Of a DNA stretch of 64,000 nucleotides, positions 1-9,642 are shown piece by piece. A program made the translations under genes and the position numbers. This stretch comes from Thalassotalea_A litorea (GTDB taxonomy: Bacteria; Pseudomonadota; Gammaproteobacteria; Enterobacterales; Alteromonadaceae). The stretch is from NCBI RefSeq assembly GCF_043642205.1, contig NZ_JBHZSG010000002.1, positions 143,379-207,378 on the forward strand, given 5' to 3'. The notes beneath the pieces are model-generated. The model had not been told where the DNA came from, searched no databases, and saw nothing but the letters and a program-made list of their open reading frames with translations. Positions within the stretch are counted from its first letter, which is position 1. Each line of letters starts with the position of its first letter.

Positions 1-45
1 GTCGCCGAAAAAGTATATACACGAGATTTGTTCGGATCCGATTGA
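1..45 (+). other. possible 3' end of an upstream gene
   Basis: Frame 1 is open from the window edge and would end ...TRDLFGSD at a TGA at 43-45. A clear terminator follows 28 bases later, which fits the end of a coding region. Fourteen codons are too few to identify a family, and frames 2 and 3 are also partly open, so this is only a suggestion. Confidence 0.2.
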
Positions 46-73
46 TAGGTATCATTAGTCGTGGGATGAGAAC

Positions 74-97
74 GCCGAGCCTTTGCTCGGCTTTTTT
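74..97 (+). terminator. Rho-independent terminator
   Basis: GCCGAGC, a 4-base loop, GCTCGGC, then six T. It would end whatever transcript enters from the left edge and insulates the SH3 gene. Bases 98-280 are AT-rich and hold no gene; they probably carry the promoter of the following gene, but I could not place one with confidence. Confidence 0.85.
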
Positions 98-280
98 ATG
101 CTGTCTTAAAATTAAGGACCAAAATAAAAAACTACCTTTAAAACTAGAAAAACGATAAACATTGCTTTAAGGTTCAAGTATAGATAAATAAAGTTACTTA
201 AACGCTTATCCTCAACGGATGTCAACATTATAAGTATTTAAGAATCCATTGTTGCAAACCATAACAAGAGCAATATTGCT

Positions 281-628
281 ATGAACAAACTGTCAAAACT
301 ATTCGCGGTAATTCTTACTGCAACTTTTTCCTTTATTCCTTCATTAAGCGCCGTTGCGGCAGAAGGGCCGCAAGTTCGTGTCGCCAGTGATTTTATTAAT
401 ATTCATTTAGGTCCTGCGGTAGAAACGCCGATTTTTTACGTCGCAGAAAAAGACGAATGGATGGTATTGACCAATCGACGCACCGGTTGGTTTAAAGTTC
501 AGACCGAAAACGGCGTCGAAGGCTGGATTTCTGAGAATGAATTGGTGTTTACTTTGGATGGTGACGGCAATCCAGTTACCTATAATCCATCATTGGTGAA
601 AAATTTTATTAGCAGTATTTCCAAATAA
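281..628 (+). CDS. secreted SH3-domain protein
   Basis: A 115-residue protein with a Sec signal peptide (residues 1-27, cleavage near SAVAA|EG). It is followed by a bacterial SH3-like domain (about 30-95) with the usual VRVASDFINIHLGPAVETPI start and a WFKVQTENGVEGWI strand. Such domains generally bind cell-wall peptides or proteins in the periplasm. It is the first gene of a run of exported proteins leading to a TolQ/TolR/TonB-like motor, so a periplasmic accessory role is the natural inference. There is no strong Shine-Dalgarno; the start was chosen for the complete signal peptide. The fold is clear, the function is not known. Confidence 0.8.
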   Translation: MNKLSKLFAVILTATFSFIPSLSAVAAEGPQVRVASDFINIHLGPAVETPIFYVAEKDEWMVLTNRRTGWFKVQTENGVEGWISENELVFTLDGDGNPVTYNPSLVKNFISSISK

Positions 629-784
629 CTGTTTATAATTAATAGAGATTTTGCAAGCCCCCGCTTGTTGCTATGACTTACATTGTTGTATAGTTGTGGT
701 TTGGAGACGAATCCAATTGCTTGATTCGTCTTTTCTCGTATAAAAATGCTTTACTAACAACACGAATAACAGGAGCAAAACTCA

Positions 785-1387
785 GTGGATACTTTTAAAA
801 GTAAACTTATCCAGCTAACCTTGGCGACCGCTTTTACTGCAGCGACTATGTCATCCGCCTATGCCGAAGAGGACGTAGAACAAACCGTCATTGATCCTGT
901 CATTGGCCAACCTACCATTGAAATGCATTCAAAAGATTTTGAGTTAACGGGACTGCTTGGCTTAGCTAATGTTGAACATGTAAGTACCAATGGTCTATTT
1001 GGCGTTCGATTTGCTTACCATTTAACGGAAAATATATTCGCTGAAGCCTCGTATAGCGTGACCGGACATGGTAATAGCGTGACTTATTATGATGCGGTAA
1101 TGGGCTATCAGTTTCCCGGACAATTATTTTTAAGCCAGAACTATCGCTATAACACAGCCACTTACTTAGTATTTGGCGGCGGTAAATCAGATTTCGAAAG
1201 CGCCAACGATTATAACGGCGGTAATTATAATACTGTGGTTGGTGGTGGCGGTTACCGAGTAATGTTAACCGATGATTTTAATATTCGCTTTGATTTGCGT
1301 GGCCATGTTCATCATCAACTTAAACATGATACGGATGCTTGGGCAATAGACATAGAGGCCGCTGTGGGTCTTGGTTATTATTTCTAA
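785..1387 (+). CDS. outer-membrane beta-barrel protein
   Basis: A 200-residue protein with a signal peptide (1-27, SSAYA|EE) and alternating amphipathic strands rich in Tyr and Gly. It ends in AAVGLGYYF, and a terminal aromatic is typical of a Bam-recognised barrel. The start codon is GTG, supported by AGGAG at 771-775. The length suits an 8-strand barrel of the OmpA-like or adventurous-gliding-associated outer-membrane type. In the Myxococcus Glt machine small barrels (GltA/GltB) sit beside TPR proteins and TolQ/R homologues, and the neighbourhood here is similar. Equivalence to those proteins is an inference from context, not from sequence. Confidence 0.8.
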   Translation: MDTFKSKLIQLTLATAFTAATMSSAYAEEDVEQTVIDPVIGQPTIEMHSKDFELTGLLGLANVEHVSTNGLFGVRFAYHLTENIFAEASYSVTGHGNSVTYYDAVMGYQFPGQLFLSQNYRYNTATYLVFGGGKSDFESANDYNGGNYNTVVGGGGYRVMLTDDFNIRFDLRGHVHHQLKHDTDAWAIDIEAAVGLGYYF

Positions 1388-1578
1388 AATCAAGGTAAAA
1401 TTATTTTGATTTCTAAACAACTGTAAGCTGTTGTAAAAAATGGAAATGCATTAACCGCTCTTGAAAAAAGGGAGTGTTTGGTTAAAAGCACGGTTGTTTT
1501 AAATGGGCGGATAGTGATAGGTTAAGGCTTAGCACTATAATGAATAGACAACCGTTTAATTCGTGAACAGGTTAACCA

Positions 1579-2118
1579 ATGAAATACAATAATAAAAAAA
1601 TGGCAATGCTATTACTTGCTGTCACCTTGCCGTTTTTCATCTGCTTCAAAGCATTTTCTCAATCGGAAAGCCAACCTCAAAATTCGAGCCGTTCGCTGGA
1701 TACGCTTAAACCGGAAATTGTTGATTTAAGCACCGAGTTGCGACTCCTCGAAGAAAAACTGCTCTATCCCGATGTCGAGCAAATTTCCATTTACCTTTCT
1801 TTTAATACCCGTGAACAATTCGTAATCGATGATTTGAAAATTAAACTCGATGGCCAGGTAATTTCGTCTGGAAAATATGAATCCAGGCAAATCAATGCGT
1901 TAACAAAAGGCGGCATTCAACGGGTGTTTTTAGGGAATATTTCTCCGGGCGATCATACCCTGGTGGCTTTCTTTACTGGGGTTGATGGCTATAATAAACC
2001 CTATAAGCGTGCCGCTAGTCTGGATTTCAACAAAGGTAGTACTGCCAAGGCGATTGAGTTAAAAGTTAGTTACTCAACTCGTTCTTTACAGCCGATCTTT
2101 GAAGTTGTTGAAAGATAA
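1579..2118 (+). CDS. secreted protein of unknown function in the motor cluster
   Basis: 179 residues with a signal peptide (about 1-27, ending KAFS|QS). The rest is mostly beta-strand in pattern: FVIDDLKIKLDGQVI, RVFLGNISPGDHTLVAFFTG and a C-terminal repeat-like strand set. The SPGDHTL turn resembles an immunoglobulin-like or PEGA-type carbohydrate/peptide-binding fold, but I do not recognise the family. It ends 9 bases before the next TPR gene, so it is co-transcribed with it. Confidence 0.7.
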   Translation: MKYNNKKMAMLLLAVTLPFFICFKAFSQSESQPQNSSRSLDTLKPEIVDLSTELRLLEEKLLYPDVEQISIYLSFNTREQFVIDDLKIKLDGQVISSGKYESRQINALTKGGIQRVFLGNISPGDHTLVAFFTGVDGYNKPYKRAASLDFNKGSTAKAIELKVSYSTRSLQPIFEVVER

Positions 2119-2127
2119 CAAGCGTTT

Positions 2128-4329
2128 ATGAGCATACCAATGAGTAATCAGCAGTATTCAAAATCGAGAGCGGACACTCCACGCAAAATTAAGCAGTATT
2201 TGACCAACGAGTGCAAAATCAGTAGTTCTGGTAGTAATTCACTATTAAAGAACCGTTTTTCTCTTGCCAATAGTGCGAGACAGGTCAGTTGCGCCCTGAT
2301 GTCGGTGCTCGGTCTATCCGTGCTTAGCCTATCCGCTCTTAGCCTCGGCTCGGCTTCTTTTCATGTTGCGGCTCAAACCCCAGTAGCAAGTCAAAGCAAT
2401 GCTGCAATTCAAAATCAGGCAACATCTCAAAACCAGAATTCAACTCAAAGCGCTCCGCAAAACCTTTCAGATTCCGCAACGACCACAACTGTTGCAGAGC
2501 AGCTGCGCGAACATGAGATCAAGACCAATAAATTAGATTTACCTACCTCACTAGCGGCATACGAGTATTATCAGGGCAATTATTTCGACGCATTAACGGA
2601 ATTGAGTCTAGGTAAAGAAGCCCTAGGTGAAGCGGTTACCGCAAACGGCGAACTATTTGCTGCCGGGTTGAACCTACATTTTGATATTAATAGTGATGCT
2701 GGAAAGAAATTTGAGCAATCGCTTGATGCCATAGACGATCCTCAATATCGTGATAGTGCATGGTTTTTGTTGGCGAAAAATTTTGCCAGTAAGCAAAATG
2801 TTCAGGCAGCCTCACAGGCATTAAATAAAATACAAGGCGATCTTCCCGACTATATGCAGGAAGATTACTATTATCTGCTAGCACAGATGCATATCGCCAA
2901 TGGCCGTATGTCGCAGGTCGGTCAGGCCCGATTAAATATTCCTAAAGAGTCTGTTTATCATTGTTACATCACCTTTAACGAAGCCGTTAAGTGGGTTGAA
3001 CTTGGTGATTTAGATCAGGCTATTAAGCATTTCAAACAAACGGTTCAATTTGCATCGCGATTGCCAGTGAGTGACGAAAGTGAAGCGTTAAGTGACCGCG
3101 CCAATGTGGCAATGGGCTATTTGTACATCCGTCAGGGCAATAACGATCTGGCGATCAATGCCTTTAAACAGGTTACCCAGAATAACCTTGATACCCAGTC
3201 AGCGATGTTAGGTTATGGTTGGGCGATGTCCAACAAAGAAGAGTATTATGCCGCAATTGCTATCTGGCAGCAGCTTACGGCACAACAATCAAAATCGCCA
3301 TTTGTTCGAGAAGCCTTTATTGCCGTTGCGTATGGTTATGAAAAATTGGACGACCTACAATCGGCTCACACTGCATACAACAATGCATTGGTTAGTTTTA
3401 GTCAACAACAGGCTCAGGCTATTGGTGCGCTTGATATGGTCAATAGCGACGAGTTTTTCGATACCGTTGTTCAATACAGCATTGATATGGCCGAAGTAAA
3501 TAAGCGTAAAGGCTTAAAAGGTGCCGACGTTACGTTAACACTACCACCGCAGCTACATAGCTCTCAGCTTGCTGCAAGTTCGGGCTTTCAGAATAAACTT
3601 AAAGATCTTCAGGACGTAAACGCCATTATCATTCAGCTATTGGAGTGGCAGCAGCGTGCCGATGCATTGGCCGCGGGATACTATGGAACGTTAACCGAAG
3701 ATTTGGATATGTCTGTTGAGGCCGAGCAGGAAGTGAATCAACAGCGCATCCAGTCGTTTATGACCAATTTTGTGCAACAAAGTGATAGTTTGAATAGCCA
3801 GTGGAAAACACACACGGGCCGTATTTATCAGGACAGTAAAGTCGAAGAAAAGCAAACCAAGTTGCTCGCCGATTTGGAAAGCTATCGCAAGCTCAGTGAA
3901 GCCTTTTACGCTCAGGATAATCTGGATAAAGATTCAGAACAATATCAACAAAATGTACAACGTCTGAATCGTATTGGCGGTGTATTGCTATGGCAATTGG
4001 GTGACTACTATCTCGACAGTCTAGGCGCTAGCGAGAAATTTAATACGGTGATCGCTGCCGGACGATATCAGGAAGCTGCAGCAACAGAATTGACGCCAAT
4101 TAATAACCTGCAAAATAAATTACAGGGCAAGCTAAATGACGCTTTGCTGGTACGCTCGAGTATCACCAAAGATATGCAAACCCAATTACAACTTAGTTTG
4201 ACCACCCAACTTCAGGATATCGATCATTATGTCCAACAGGCTGAACTGGCCATTGTGCGTCTGCAAAATGCCGGGTTCCAACGTGACAATGAATTTAACG
4301 ATTCGAATTCGGGTGGAGGTCAGGAATAA
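2128..4329 (+). CDS. exported tetratricopeptide-repeat protein
   Basis: 733 residues. A long N-terminal region precedes a hydrophobic stretch near residues 55-80 that ends HVAAQ, so the protein is probably exported. A start at Met58 (2299) would give a conventional signal peptide and cannot be excluded. Several TPR-like helical hairpins are visible between about 140 and 440 (DALTELSLGKEALG, AIKHFKQTVQFA, LAINAFKQVTQNN, AIAIWQQLTAQQ), then a long alpha-helical region rich in Gln. TPR proteins scaffold envelope complexes. Its stop overlaps the next start by one base (TAATG), implying translational coupling. Confidence 0.8.
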   Translation: MSIPMSNQQYSKSRADTPRKIKQYLTNECKISSSGSNSLLKNRFSLANSARQVSCALMSVLGLSVLSLSALSLGSASFHVAAQTPVASQSNAAIQNQATSQNQNSTQSAPQNLSDSATTTTVAEQLREHEIKTNKLDLPTSLAAYEYYQGNYFDALTELSLGKEALGEAVTANGELFAAGLNLHFDINSDAGKKFEQSLDAIDDPQYRDSAWFLLAKNFASKQNVQAASQALNKIQGDLPDYMQEDYYYLLAQMHIANGRMSQVGQARLNIPKESVYHCYITFNEAVKWVELGDLDQAIKHFKQTVQFASRLPVSDESEALSDRANVAMGYLYIRQGNNDLAINAFKQVTQNNLDTQSAMLGYGWAMSNKEEYYAAIAIWQQLTAQQSKSPFVREAFIAVAYGYEKLDDLQSAHTAYNNALVSFSQQQAQAIGALDMVNSDEFFDTVVQYSIDMAEVNKRKGLKGADVTLTLPPQLHSSQLAASSGFQNKLKDLQDVNAIIIQLLEWQQRADALAAGYYGTLTEDLDMSVEAEQEVNQQRIQSFMTNFVQQSDSLNSQWKTHTGRIYQDSKVEEKQTKLLADLESYRKLSEAFYAQDNLDKDSEQYQQNVQRLNRIGGVLLWQLGDYYLDSLGASEKFNTVIAAGRYQEAAATELTPINNLQNKLQGKLNDALLVRSSITKDMQTQLQLSLTTQLQDIDHYVQQAELAIVRLQNAGFQRDNEFNDSNSGGGQE

Positions 4330-7211
4330 TGAATAAAAGCCTATTAGCTCTTACGATTTCAGCGGTATTGCTAAGCGCCTGTTCATCTTTGAATGAGGAC
4401 GATGTTCGATTAGCGGATGCCAAAGAACGACGTTCAACCCTTGCCCAACTGGATTTACAACCTTCACCGCTAGTGAAAGTTGAATTGCCAAAAATGGAAG
4501 CCAGTGATCTGAAAACGGCCTTCCATGAAGTACTTAAACTCGATATTCCCGAAGACGTTAAAGCCAATATCCGACAACGTCTTGCGATTTTGGAATTACT
4601 CGAAGCCGAAGAAGCTCAGCTCAATGGTGTACCGGGTAATCAGTATTATAATGAGGCGATCGCGGCCTTGACCGACATGATCAATCAAAATCCTGGTGGT
4701 GTTGGTAATGATCGTCTGCTGTATCAGCTGGCAAAAGCCTATGACTTACAAGGCCAGCAACAACAAAGTTTTGACACGATCACGCGTTTGATTGAAGAAC
4801 ACCCGGATAACCCTTACAGGTTAGAATTGCAATTCCGTCAGGCGGAGATTCTGTTCTCGCAGCAGCGTTACAGCGAAGCATTAACTAGCTACACCTCGGT
4901 AGTTCAAACCCAGGAAAACAACCCGTTTTATCATATCGGTCTGTATATGCAGGGTTGGTCATTTTATAAAATTGAAGCCGACGAACAGGCTTTGGTGTCA
5001 TTTACGAAATTACTCGACGCGTTAATTATCGCCGAATTCGATAATATCTGGACTATCGACGAAATGGCGTTATTAATCCCCAAAGGCGATCAGCAACTGT
5101 TGCGTGAAACCTTTGACGTGATGACGTTAATTTTCTCCTATAGCCCGGAAGGCGGAGGCGATTCGATTGCCGCTCATTATGATCGCATGGGTGAGCGTCC
5201 CTATACCTATCTTAACTATCAGGACTTAGGTAATTTCTATCTGGATAAACAACGCTATACCGACTCTGTCGATGTGTATGACGAATTTGTAAAGCGTAAT
5301 CCGAACCATCCTGGCTCAGTCTGGTTTTCTAAGCTGAAGATGGATGCTCTGGTGATGGGGAACTTCCCAACCCAATTGATGGACGAGAAGTTAAAGTTTG
5401 CGGCAACCTACGAGCTGAACTCGCCATATTGGCAAGATAAATCGGAAATCAATAAAGAAAAAATCACCCCGGTATTAATGGACCTGTTACAAGAGCTGGC
5501 GCAAAATGCCCATGCTGAGGCTCAGGCCAAGCGCCGTATCGTAACCGCCGCAAAAAATCCGACAAATGCGCAAGTGAACGAGATGGCGGAAGCCTATCAG
5601 CAGACTGCACGTTGGTATCAGCTATTTTTATCTAACTTTCCAGGCCATGAACGTTCTAATGAGATCATGTTCTATCTGGCGGAAAGTTATTATGAAACCG
5701 AGCAATATAGACTTGCTGGCAAATATTTTGAAATCGTTGCCTATCAACAAGAGGGCGATCCAAATGGTCCGGAAGCGGCTTATGCCTTGATCTTGAGTCA
5801 GGAAAAGCTCCTTGCTACATTACGCTCGGCGCCGGCTATCTCGGAAAACAACGTATTGCTTCAGGATTACAAAGCGCAATTTATTTTGCATTACGGTAAT
5901 GACCCTCGTTCAACCATGGTGCAAAACGATATTATTCAGGAGTTTTTCCGCGAAGGCGAATATGAAAAAGCCTTATTGTATGCCAATAATGCGTTGCAAA
6001 ACGATCCACGGTTAACCCTGGAAGAGCGAATTTCGGCGTTACTTGTTATCGGTCATAGTCGCTTTGCGATGGAAGACTACAAAGAAGCAGAGATGACCTA
6101 TGAACGCTTGTTGGTTAAATACGATCACACCCTTAAGCGCTACAACAACATTAATGATCGATTAGCCGCCAGTATTTATCGGCAGGCCGAAGTTGCGGTA
6201 GAGCAAGAAAACTTGCAACAAGCCGTTGACCATTTTGCCCGAATTATTCGCAAAACACCGGATTCACCGATCCGAGTGAATGCCCAGTATGATATGGCAA
6301 GTTACTTAATGGAAATGGAGCAGTGGTATAAAGCCATCGACCAATTGCATGAGTTCAGAGTGCTTTATCCCAACCATAAATTATCGGAAGACCTGTTAAC
6401 CAAGCTAGCGTTTGCGTATCAACAAACCGAGCAATGGGAACAGGCGGCGAACTATCTGAAAATGATTTGGGCGGAAAAACCTAACAGTGATGAAACCCGT
6501 GAGATGCTTTGGTTAGCAGCTGAGACCTATGAGAAGGCCGGCAATCGTTACCAGGCAATGCGCTCTTATCGAGTATACGCACACACCTATCCGCAACCGT
6601 TGTCGGTAAATATTGAAGCGCAATATAAAATGAGCGAATTTTACCGCGAGAATGGGGACACAGATAAACGTGAATTCTGGCTGAAAAAGCTTATTGCATC
6701 GGATAACAAAGCGGGTGAACAGCGTAGTAACCGTTCCAAGTATTTGGCTGCCATGGCTTCGATTACCTTTGCCGAACAGGCGATGGATGAGTTTAGCGCG
6801 ACTAAGTTAACCTTGCCGTTGGCTAATAGCTTGAAGAAAAAACGTGCCCTGCTTGATACCGCGTTGTCTGAGTACAACAAAACGCTATCTTATGGCGTCG
6901 CCGATTTTACCACTCAGGCTAACTTCCAGATTGGCGCCATTTATAATCAGTTGGCGAGTGATTTAATGAACTCCCAGCGCCCAGGCGGCTTAGATGAGCT
7001 AGAGCTTGAACAATACGATATTTTGTTAGAAGAACAGGCTTTCCCATTCGAAGATAAAGCCATCGCCATACATGAACAAAATGTGCAGCGTAGCTGGAAT
7101 GGCATGTATAACGAGTGGATTCAGGAAAGTTTTACCGCATTAAGTGAATTATTGCCTGGTCGTTACGATAAGCAGGAAGTAATTGTAGAGGTTGTTGATG
7201 AATTCTATTAA
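4329..7211 (+). CDS. large TPR lipoprotein
   Basis: 960 residues. The N-terminus has a lipobox (LLSAC, Cys18), so this is a lipoprotein. The Ser-Ser-Leu after Cys has no Asp at +2, which favours outer-membrane sorting. The body is an alpha-solenoid of many TPR repeats (for example QLAKAYDLQGQ, YYETEQYRLAGKYFE, FREGEYEKALLYANNAL, YKEAEMTYERLL, ENLQQAVDHFARII, WEQAANYLKMIW). It resembles GltE/AglT-type outer-membrane TPR lipoproteins of gliding complexes in architecture only. It overlaps the preceding gene by 1 base and the following one by 14 bases, so the group forms one operon. Confidence 0.85.
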   Translation: MNKSLLALTISAVLLSACSSLNEDDVRLADAKERRSTLAQLDLQPSPLVKVELPKMEASDLKTAFHEVLKLDIPEDVKANIRQRLAILELLEAEEAQLNGVPGNQYYNEAIAALTDMINQNPGGVGNDRLLYQLAKAYDLQGQQQQSFDTITRLIEEHPDNPYRLELQFRQAEILFSQQRYSEALTSYTSVVQTQENNPFYHIGLYMQGWSFYKIEADEQALVSFTKLLDALIIAEFDNIWTIDEMALLIPKGDQQLLRETFDVMTLIFSYSPEGGGDSIAAHYDRMGERPYTYLNYQDLGNFYLDKQRYTDSVDVYDEFVKRNPNHPGSVWFSKLKMDALVMGNFPTQLMDEKLKFAATYELNSPYWQDKSEINKEKITPVLMDLLQELAQNAHAEAQAKRRIVTAAKNPTNAQVNEMAEAYQQTARWYQLFLSNFPGHERSNEIMFYLAESYYETEQYRLAGKYFEIVAYQQEGDPNGPEAAYALILSQEKLLATLRSAPAISENNVLLQDYKAQFILHYGNDPRSTMVQNDIIQEFFREGEYEKALLYANNALQNDPRLTLEERISALLVIGHSRFAMEDYKEAEMTYERLLVKYDHTLKRYNNINDRLAASIYRQAEVAVEQENLQQAVDHFARIIRKTPDSPIRVNAQYDMASYLMEMEQWYKAIDQLHEFRVLYPNHKLSEDLLTKLAFAYQQTEQWEQAANYLKMIWAEKPNSDETREMLWLAAETYEKAGNRYQAMRSYRVYAHTYPQPLSVNIEAQYKMSEFYRENGDTDKREFWLKKLIASDNKAGEQRSNRSKYLAAMASITFAEQAMDEFSATKLTLPLANSLKKKRALLDTALSEYNKTLSYGVADFTTQANFQIGAIYNQLASDLMNSQRPGGLDELELEQYDILLEEQAFPFEDKAIAIHEQNVQRSWNGMYNEWIQESFTALSELLPGRYDKQEVIVEVVDEFY

Positions 7212-7935
7212 ATCTACGTTTCGAATACGCTCTATTCGCCACGGGCTAATGCTTAGTCTGTTGCCGTTAATGATGCTTGGCTGTGCGATCAGTCCGGAAG
7301 AAGAAGCTGCGTTATTGGCTGAACAACAGCGAATCGAAGAAGAAGCTCGTCAGGCGAAACTGAAAGAAGGCAAAAGTGAGGAATATCTTCGATTAGTTGC
7401 TTTGCCGAATAAGTACAAGCAAAGTGCGGTAAAAGTGCAACCACCATTATCTCACGAGATTAAAGACGCAATGGCTAAGGTTGACAGCGGCGCCGTGACG
7501 GATGGCCGCAAGGCATTGGAAAAAATTTCAATTAATCATCCGAATCTGTCCGGAATTAAGCTAAAGTTAGGTGATATAGCGCTTAAAGATAATAATCTAA
7601 AACTCGCTCAGGTATATTACCAACAAGCCATCAGTGCCAATCAATATAACTACTTTGCTCATAATCGTCTTGGCACCGTTTTGCGTAAATTAGGGCAGTT
7701 TGAGCAAGCAAAAGCACATTATTTATCTGCGTTAGATAGTTGGCCTGCATTTGCACCAGCGCATCATAATTTAGGGATTTTGTTAGATATTTACCTTGGT
7801 GATAAGGCGGGCGCTATCGAGCACTACCAGACCTACCAAGTGTTGACCGATAGCAAAAATCGAAAAGTAAATGGTTGGATTGCTGACAGTTCAGCGCAAT
7901 TATCCGCAACTCAAAAGGATAATAATAATGGCTAA
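7198..7935 (+). CDS. TPR lipoprotein
   Basis: 245 residues from ATG 7198, chosen because AGAGG at 7187-7191 is well spaced; a TTG at 7192 is the other option. A lipobox (LMMLGC) places the lipidated Cys near residue 29. A charged helix (EEEAALLAEQQRIEEEARQ) follows, then three TPR units (about 95-215: KLKLGDIALKDNNLKLAQVYYQQAI, RLGTVLRKLGQFEQAKAHYLSAL, HHNLGILLDIYLGD). The start lies inside the preceding gene and the end overlaps the next start. It is probably a smaller partner of the large TPR lipoprotein. Confidence 0.85.
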   Translation: MNSIKSTFRIRSIRHGLMLSLLPLMMLGCAISPEEEAALLAEQQRIEEEARQAKLKEGKSEEYLRLVALPNKYKQSAVKVQPPLSHEIKDAMAKVDSGAVTDGRKALEKISINHPNLSGIKLKLGDIALKDNNLKLAQVYYQQAISANQYNYFAHNRLGTVLRKLGQFEQAKAHYLSALDSWPAFAPAHHNLGILLDIYLGDKAGAIEHYQTYQVLTDSKNRKVNGWIADSSAQLSATQKDNNNG

Positions 7936-8311
7936 TCTCTTCTACACCCTGTGTGGTGCCGTCATCGCCTCGCTGTTATTTGCGGGCAATGTTATGGCTC
8001 AGCAGGAGCAAGCACAAAGCTTGGAAGTGGAAACTCCCGAGCAAAGCCGTGAGAACGCAGAACAGGAAGCAACGGCAACCAATTCATCAGTTACTACCGC
8101 CCCCACCAGTAGTGGCTTTATTACCTTGGAAACCACGATTGTTGGTAACAAGGAACAACCAAAAGTTTTGTCGATCGTACCTTGGCAAAACCCAGAGCAG
8201 GCGGGCAGTTTATCAACCGAAATAACCACTCAGATCGAACAGGTATTTCGTCCACTGGATAGCGAAAGCTTGCAGCGGGAAATAGTGTACTTTAAGCAAA
8301 GCCAACAATAA
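7928..8311 (+). CDS. small exported protein of the motor cluster
   Basis: 127 residues from ATG 7928, which has AAGGA at 7915-7919 eight bases upstream; a longer in-frame extension to 7871 lacks a signal peptide. The N-terminus is a good signal peptide (ending NVMA|QQ). A Glu/Gln/Thr-rich linker follows, then a C-terminal segment of about 60 residues (FITLETTIVGNKEQPKVLSIVPWQ..., ending RPLDSESLQREIVYFKQ). I do not recognise the family. It closes the first half of the cluster; the TolQ-like gene starts 115 bases downstream. Confidence 0.7.
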   Translation: MANLFYTLCGAVIASLLFAGNVMAQQEQAQSLEVETPEQSRENAEQEATATNSSVTTAPTSSGFITLETTIVGNKEQPKVLSIVPWQNPEQAGSLSTEITTQIEQVFRPLDSESLQREIVYFKQSQQ

Positions 8312-8327
8312 TAAAAAAGGGACTTTG

Positions 8328-8350
8328 GCGGTCATTTATCCGCTTTTTTT
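8328..8350 (+). terminator. weak terminator-like hairpin between the TPR genes and the TolQ-like gene
   Basis: GCGG, an 8-base loop, CCGC, then seven T, preceded by an A-run. The stem is short, so readthrough into the TolQ/TolR genes is likely. It may set a lower level for the motor genes than for the TPR genes. Confidence 0.4.
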
Positions 8351-8426
8351 ATTAATCAAAAATTTAACGTATTTGTCGGTACGTTAAGGTGTATTTTCAG
8401 ATAACAGAACAAAAAGGTGAGGACCT

Positions 8427-9068
8427 ATGTTTGAGACAATTATTCGATTTTTCCAGGAAGGGGGTACCTTCATGTTTCCTATCGCAGTGGTATTGGCGAT
8501 AGGGTTGGCGATTGCACTGGAACGTGCCATCTATCTTACACGCGCATCCCGTTTAAATGGCAAAGCGCTAAAGTCTATTCAACCGCTATTAATGCGCAAA
8601 GATTTCGAATCCATCGGTCGCATTTCTGATAAATCAGCGATCACCAGTATCTTCGGTGCTGGGGTTAGCCGTTTAAAAGACAACGCGAACCGCAATGAAA
8701 TTGAATATGCGATGGAAGAAGGGGTCATGGAAGTTGTGCCTCGTCTTGAAAAGCGCACGTCTTACCTTGCCACACTGGCAAATATTGCGACGCTTCTTGG
8801 TCTACTTGGTACCATCATTGGTTTGATTGCCGCATTCTCCGCGGTAGCCTCGGCAGACCCGGCTGAAAAAGCCTCATTGCTTTCTGAATCTATCTCCGTT
8901 GCGATGAACACAACAGCATTTGGTTTGATTTCTGCAATTCCACTATTGCTACTTCACTCTGTGCTGCAAACCAAAACGACGGAAATTGTTGATAACCTGG
9001 AAATGGCTGGCGTCAAATTCCTGAATATCATCAGTAAAGATAAAGCGGCTAAGCAAAACGCACAATAG
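8427..9068 (+). CDS. TolQ/ExbB/MotA-family proton channel
   Basis: 213 residues with three membrane segments (about 15-35, 118-140, 155-178). It has the family signature TLANIATLLGLLGTIIGLIAAF and the third helix AMNTTAFGLISAIPLLLLHS, whose Thr residues line the proton path. GGTGAGGACCT gives a strong ribosome site. The protein forms the pentameric stator that, with TolR/ExbD proteins, converts proton flow into work across the envelope. Two TolR-like genes and a TonB-like gene follow directly. In Myxococcus the equivalent trio is AglR-AglQ-AglS, while in most Gammaproteobacteria one ExbD is used. Confidence 0.92.
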   Translation: MFETIIRFFQEGGTFMFPIAVVLAIGLAIALERAIYLTRASRLNGKALKSIQPLLMRKDFESIGRISDKSAITSIFGAGVSRLKDNANRNEIEYAMEEGVMEVVPRLEKRTSYLATLANIATLLGLLGTIIGLIAAFSAVASADPAEKASLLSESISVAMNTTAFGLISAIPLLLLHSVLQTKTTEIVDNLEMAGVKFLNIISKDKAAKQNAQ

Positions 9069-9081
9069 GCGGGCCTTACGA

Positions 9082-9642
9082 ATGCTAAGAAAGCCCCGAA
9101 TTAAGCGCGAGGAAGCTGAACTGGACATAACATCATTTATGAATTTGATGATTGTTCTGGTGCCGGTGCTTTTGATGATGATGGTATTTTCCCATATTAC
9201 CGTTCTGGATCTTAAGCTGCCGGATTTAGCCGATCCCGCCCAGCAAACTGAGCAAAATGATGAAGAGGTTAAAAACCTGGAAATTATGGTTCGTAAAGAT
9301 GCCATAGAGGTTTATTATCCGCAGTCATATTTGCTTAAATATATACCTTCCAATGAGGAAGGATACGATTATGAGACCTTAGTTGCGACCTTAAAGCAGG
9401 TGAAACAATTACTTGCTAAACAGGGTATTGAAAAGCGCGATTTGTCGTTGTTACTTGAGCCGGATATTGATTATCAGACCATAGTGACCTTGATGGATAG
9501 ATCCCGCTCTTACAAAGCCGTGGTTGTAGCTTCTGTCGTAGATGCCGAATTATTTCCGGATATCTCGTTAGGCGATGCACCGACATTGAAAAATCCCGAA
9601 TTAGTGACCCAAGGTGTCGCAGCAGCAGGAGGTAGTGAATAA
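9082..9642 (+). CDS. TolR/ExbD-family protein with Asn at the membrane Asp position
   Basis: 186 residues: a short cytoplasmic start, one membrane helix (about 18-40) and a periplasmic domain. In ExbD and TolR the helix starts with a protonatable Asp in an F-[IM]-D-hydrophobic-M context; here the motif reads SFMNLMIVL, so that position (residue 21) is Asn. The partner encoded next keeps Asp. Asp15 just before the helix might substitute, but this is untested. The stop overlaps the next start (TAATG). The family is clear; loss of the residue suggests a structural role in a mixed dimer. Confidence 0.88.
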   Translation: MLRKPRIKREEAELDITSFMNLMIVLVPVLLMMMVFSHITVLDLKLPDLADPAQQTEQNDEEVKNLEIMVRKDAIEVYYPQSYLLKYIPSNEEGYDYETLVATLKQVKQLLAKQGIEKRDLSLLLEPDIDYQTIVTLMDRSRSYKAVVVASVVDAELFPDISLGDAPTLKNPELVTQGVAAAGGSE